Below are positions 63,346 to 64,000 of a stretch of 64,000 nt of DNA, one piece after another. Source of the stretch: Eulemur rufifrons (lineage: Eukaryota > Chordata > Mammalia > Primates > Lemuridae); contig NC_090989.1 of NCBI RefSeq assembly GCF_041146395.1, forward strand, positions 170,791,001 through 170,855,000, given 5' to 3'. The position numbers and the translations under genes are program-made. Positions within the stretch are counted from its first letter, which is position 1. The number at the start of each line of letters is the position of its first letter. Below the pieces are notes generated by a model. The model saw nothing but the letters and a program-made list of their open reading frames with translations, made no database searches and had not been told where the DNA came from.

Positions 63346-64000
63346 GGACATTCTGCCCCCTTCCCATCAGAGTACAGATCTGCTCTGTCCTGCTCACCGC
63401 TGAATCTCCCTGAGCCTAGAATGCTTGGAAGAGAGAGCCAGAGGGAGGGAGCTGACCAGTCTCCCCCTAGCTCTATGTGGACTTCCTTCTCTGTCATACC
63501 CAAATACTTCCAACTCAGGGATGCCATCTCCCATCCCCACCAGTATACTCGGTTCTTTTCATTACAAGTCTCATTTGAAATCATATAATAGGGTTGACTC
63601 AGCCCTAAATTCCTTCATTCACAGAGCAATGATTTTAAGGATCCAGAAAGCAACTCTTCATTCAATGAGCCCAACTATCCATCTCACTCACTCATGCCTT
63701 TTTTTAAATTCCAGAAAAAAGAGTCAAGTGAGAAAGAATTGCTAGGTGGGTCTTTTGTTTTGGGGTGTGTGGGGGGGGGGGTTGGTTTTTTTCTGGGGGG
63801 GGGCCATAGCTACCCACAGAGATATCAAGATCTCCAGAATAAATAAGAATTGAACATTAAACCCAACCCAATTTTCTTACAGTAATTTATCAAATAAGGC
63901 ACAGCCTCATCCTACAAGTCCTTTCTGCTACTCCAGCTTCTATTTGGGTCATAATATTTCTATCTTCGAAAGATCACATTCCCAGGGCTTGGAAATAGCC
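63346..64000. other. Unique DNA with G-rich tracts
   Basis: No gene is recognised. The 106-codon frame at 63425-63745 has no domain. G-runs of 11 and 9 lie at 63771-63781 and 63795-63803. Confidence 0.4.

Overview
This window is mammalian nuclear DNA, most likely from a strepsirrhine primate and specifically a lemur. The evidence is its Alu content. At least four full-length Alus (25197-25537, 48627-48957, 53959-54299, 61628-61959) carry an extra A/T-rich segment in the central linker and a right arm of the 'gctaggctgatgccac' type. I recall both traits from lemur genomes, not monkeys or apes. No tRNA-derived galago SINEs were seen, which argues against bushbaby. The exact species cannot be told from the sequence alone.

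I see no intact protein-coding gene. The open frames are short and fall in interspersed repeats, in poly-A/T tracts or in unconvincing unique sequence. The one recognisable gene relic is a processed retrocopy of MORN2 at 37697-38329. It has a GC-rich 5' leader, MORN repeats, one nonsense change, an AATAAA signal, a poly-A tail and a probable short target-site duplication. The window therefore looks like intergenic or intronic DNA.

Layout: 1-12.9 kb is mostly unique AT-rich DNA with MIR, L2, old hAT relics and two Alus. 12.9-19.4 kb holds a free left Alu monomer, an L1 3' end, a long repeat-poor stretch, a MaLR LTR and MER1-type hAT elements, one of which splits a MIR. 20-28.1 kb has three Alus and two nested sites: an MLT1 LTR split by an Alu right monomer, and an older repeat split by a MaLR LTR. 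28.1-32.5 kb is largely unique, with the 219-codon frame at 28531-29190 and an antisense MaLR LTR. 32.9-36.2 kb carries two solo LTRs of the same endogenous retrovirus family in opposite orientation; the second has a 56-bp tandem repeat. 37.7-38.3 kb is the MORN2 retrocopy. 38.4-64 kb is a mosaic of MIR, L2, L1, MER5A, MLT1 and Alu copies in unique DNA, with a small CpG cluster near 42.5 kb and a G-rich tract near 63.8 kb.

I found no new multi-gene system, and nothing here works as a pathway. The items most worth a second look are the paired inverted LTRs with their U3-type tandem repeat, the barely broken MORN2 retrocopy, the linker-expanded Alu subfamily, and a few possible regulatory sites: a perfect CRE, a CTCF-like core, a CpG cluster and a candidate exon at 28602-28719. 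Repeat family names come from remembered consensus sequences, not a search, and most repeat edges are approximate unless target-site duplications are given.
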